In this document: piece by piece, positions 63,846 through 64,000 of the stretch
How the letters are laid out: the number at the start of each line of letters is the position of its first letter
Numbering within the stretch: the first letter of the stretch is position 1
DNA from: Takakia lepidozioides
Taxonomy: Eukaryota; Streptophyta; Takakiopsida; Takakiales; Takakiaceae
Assembly: GCA_030704615.1 (NCBI GenBank)
Contig: CM060734.1
Span: 8,806,001 to 8,870,000, forward strand
Length of the DNA stretch: 64,000 nucleotides
Direction of reading: 5' to 3'
Program-made: the position numbers and the translations under genes
The notes under the pieces: model-generated
Told to the model about the DNA's origin: nothing
The model's input: the letters and a program-made list of their open reading frames with translations, nothing else
The model's database searches: none

Positions 63846-64000
63846 GATGCATGGTTGGGTGGCTCCGAAATGGGGAATGCTAGATCGTGAGCAGTGCTCA
63901 CGTGAGCGCTGGATGGCTCAGGGTTTTTGAGAAAATATACTGCACCTATTTCCGCGGGTGGCACCTATAGCCGATGGTCAAATCATCCGTCGCTCATATT

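Noticed and set aside
63323-63883. 186-codon Pro/Arg-rich frame at the right edge
   Set aside because: It crosses a GC-rich stretch and a 60-bp minisatellite, and frames on both strands are open. No domain is visible.

Overview
The window looks like nuclear DNA of a streptophyte plant, most likely a land plant. A ZF-HD homeodomain gene (a plant-specific family), a PPR fragment, a P1B-ATPase fragment, a LINE with a plant-type zf-RVT tail, non-autonomous hAT elements with exact 8-bp target duplications and Ty3/gypsy pieces all support this. Species cannot be named. The ZF-HD protein would fit a bryophyte or another seedless lineage, but that is a guess. An exact 500-N gap (27,392-27,891) shows a draft scaffold.

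Layout. 0-2.1 kb: a ParB/Srx-like gene remnant (-) followed by a palindrome cluster. 2.1-6.3 kb: Ty3/gypsy gag-protease with a primer-binding site, then a second gag remnant. 6.3-8.1 kb: a MULE-like transposase copy (+). 8.7-10.1 kb: chromovirus integrase and chromodomain (-). 10.3-13.2 kb: an unidentified multi-exon gene, U1 (+). 13.4-14.9 kb: host gene fragments (Cu-ATPase, PPR). 15-34 kb: the core of interest, with ParB-like genes (-), a methyltransferase-like gene (+), MULE-like genes (+) and large palindrome arrays, part of it duplicated across the gap. 34-35.7 kb: another palindrome cluster and U2, a homologue of U1. 35.9-46.9 kb: short tandem repeats and a degenerate LINE (-) in DNA that is strikingly G-rich and C-poor on the + strand. 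47.2-48.7 kb: Ty3/gypsy RT-RNase H (-). 49.3-51.9 kb: a rearranged MULE-like copy around a palindrome cluster. 52-64 kb: a quieter region with a zinc-knuckle remnant, the ZF-HD gene (the only clearly intact host gene), a LINE 3' end, MITEs, SINE-like units and a 60-bp minisatellite.

Main idea. At 15-34 kb a recurring architecture is visible: [methyltransferase-like ->] [<- ParB-like] [<- small basic exon X] [array of palindromes with a GGYRCC core] [MULE-like transposase ->]. The order X / array / transposase start is seen at least twice in full (24.3-25.9 and 28.4-30.3 kb) and partly at 16.3-19.2 kb. ParB next to palindromes is also seen at 0-2.1 kb. A plant mobile element carrying a ParB-fold protein, a degenerate methyltransferase and regularly spaced palindromes between its divergent genes is not something I recognise as described. 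Function is inference: the palindromes could be binding sites for an element protein, as parS sites are for bacterial ParB. Most copies are broken by frameshifts, stops or deletions.
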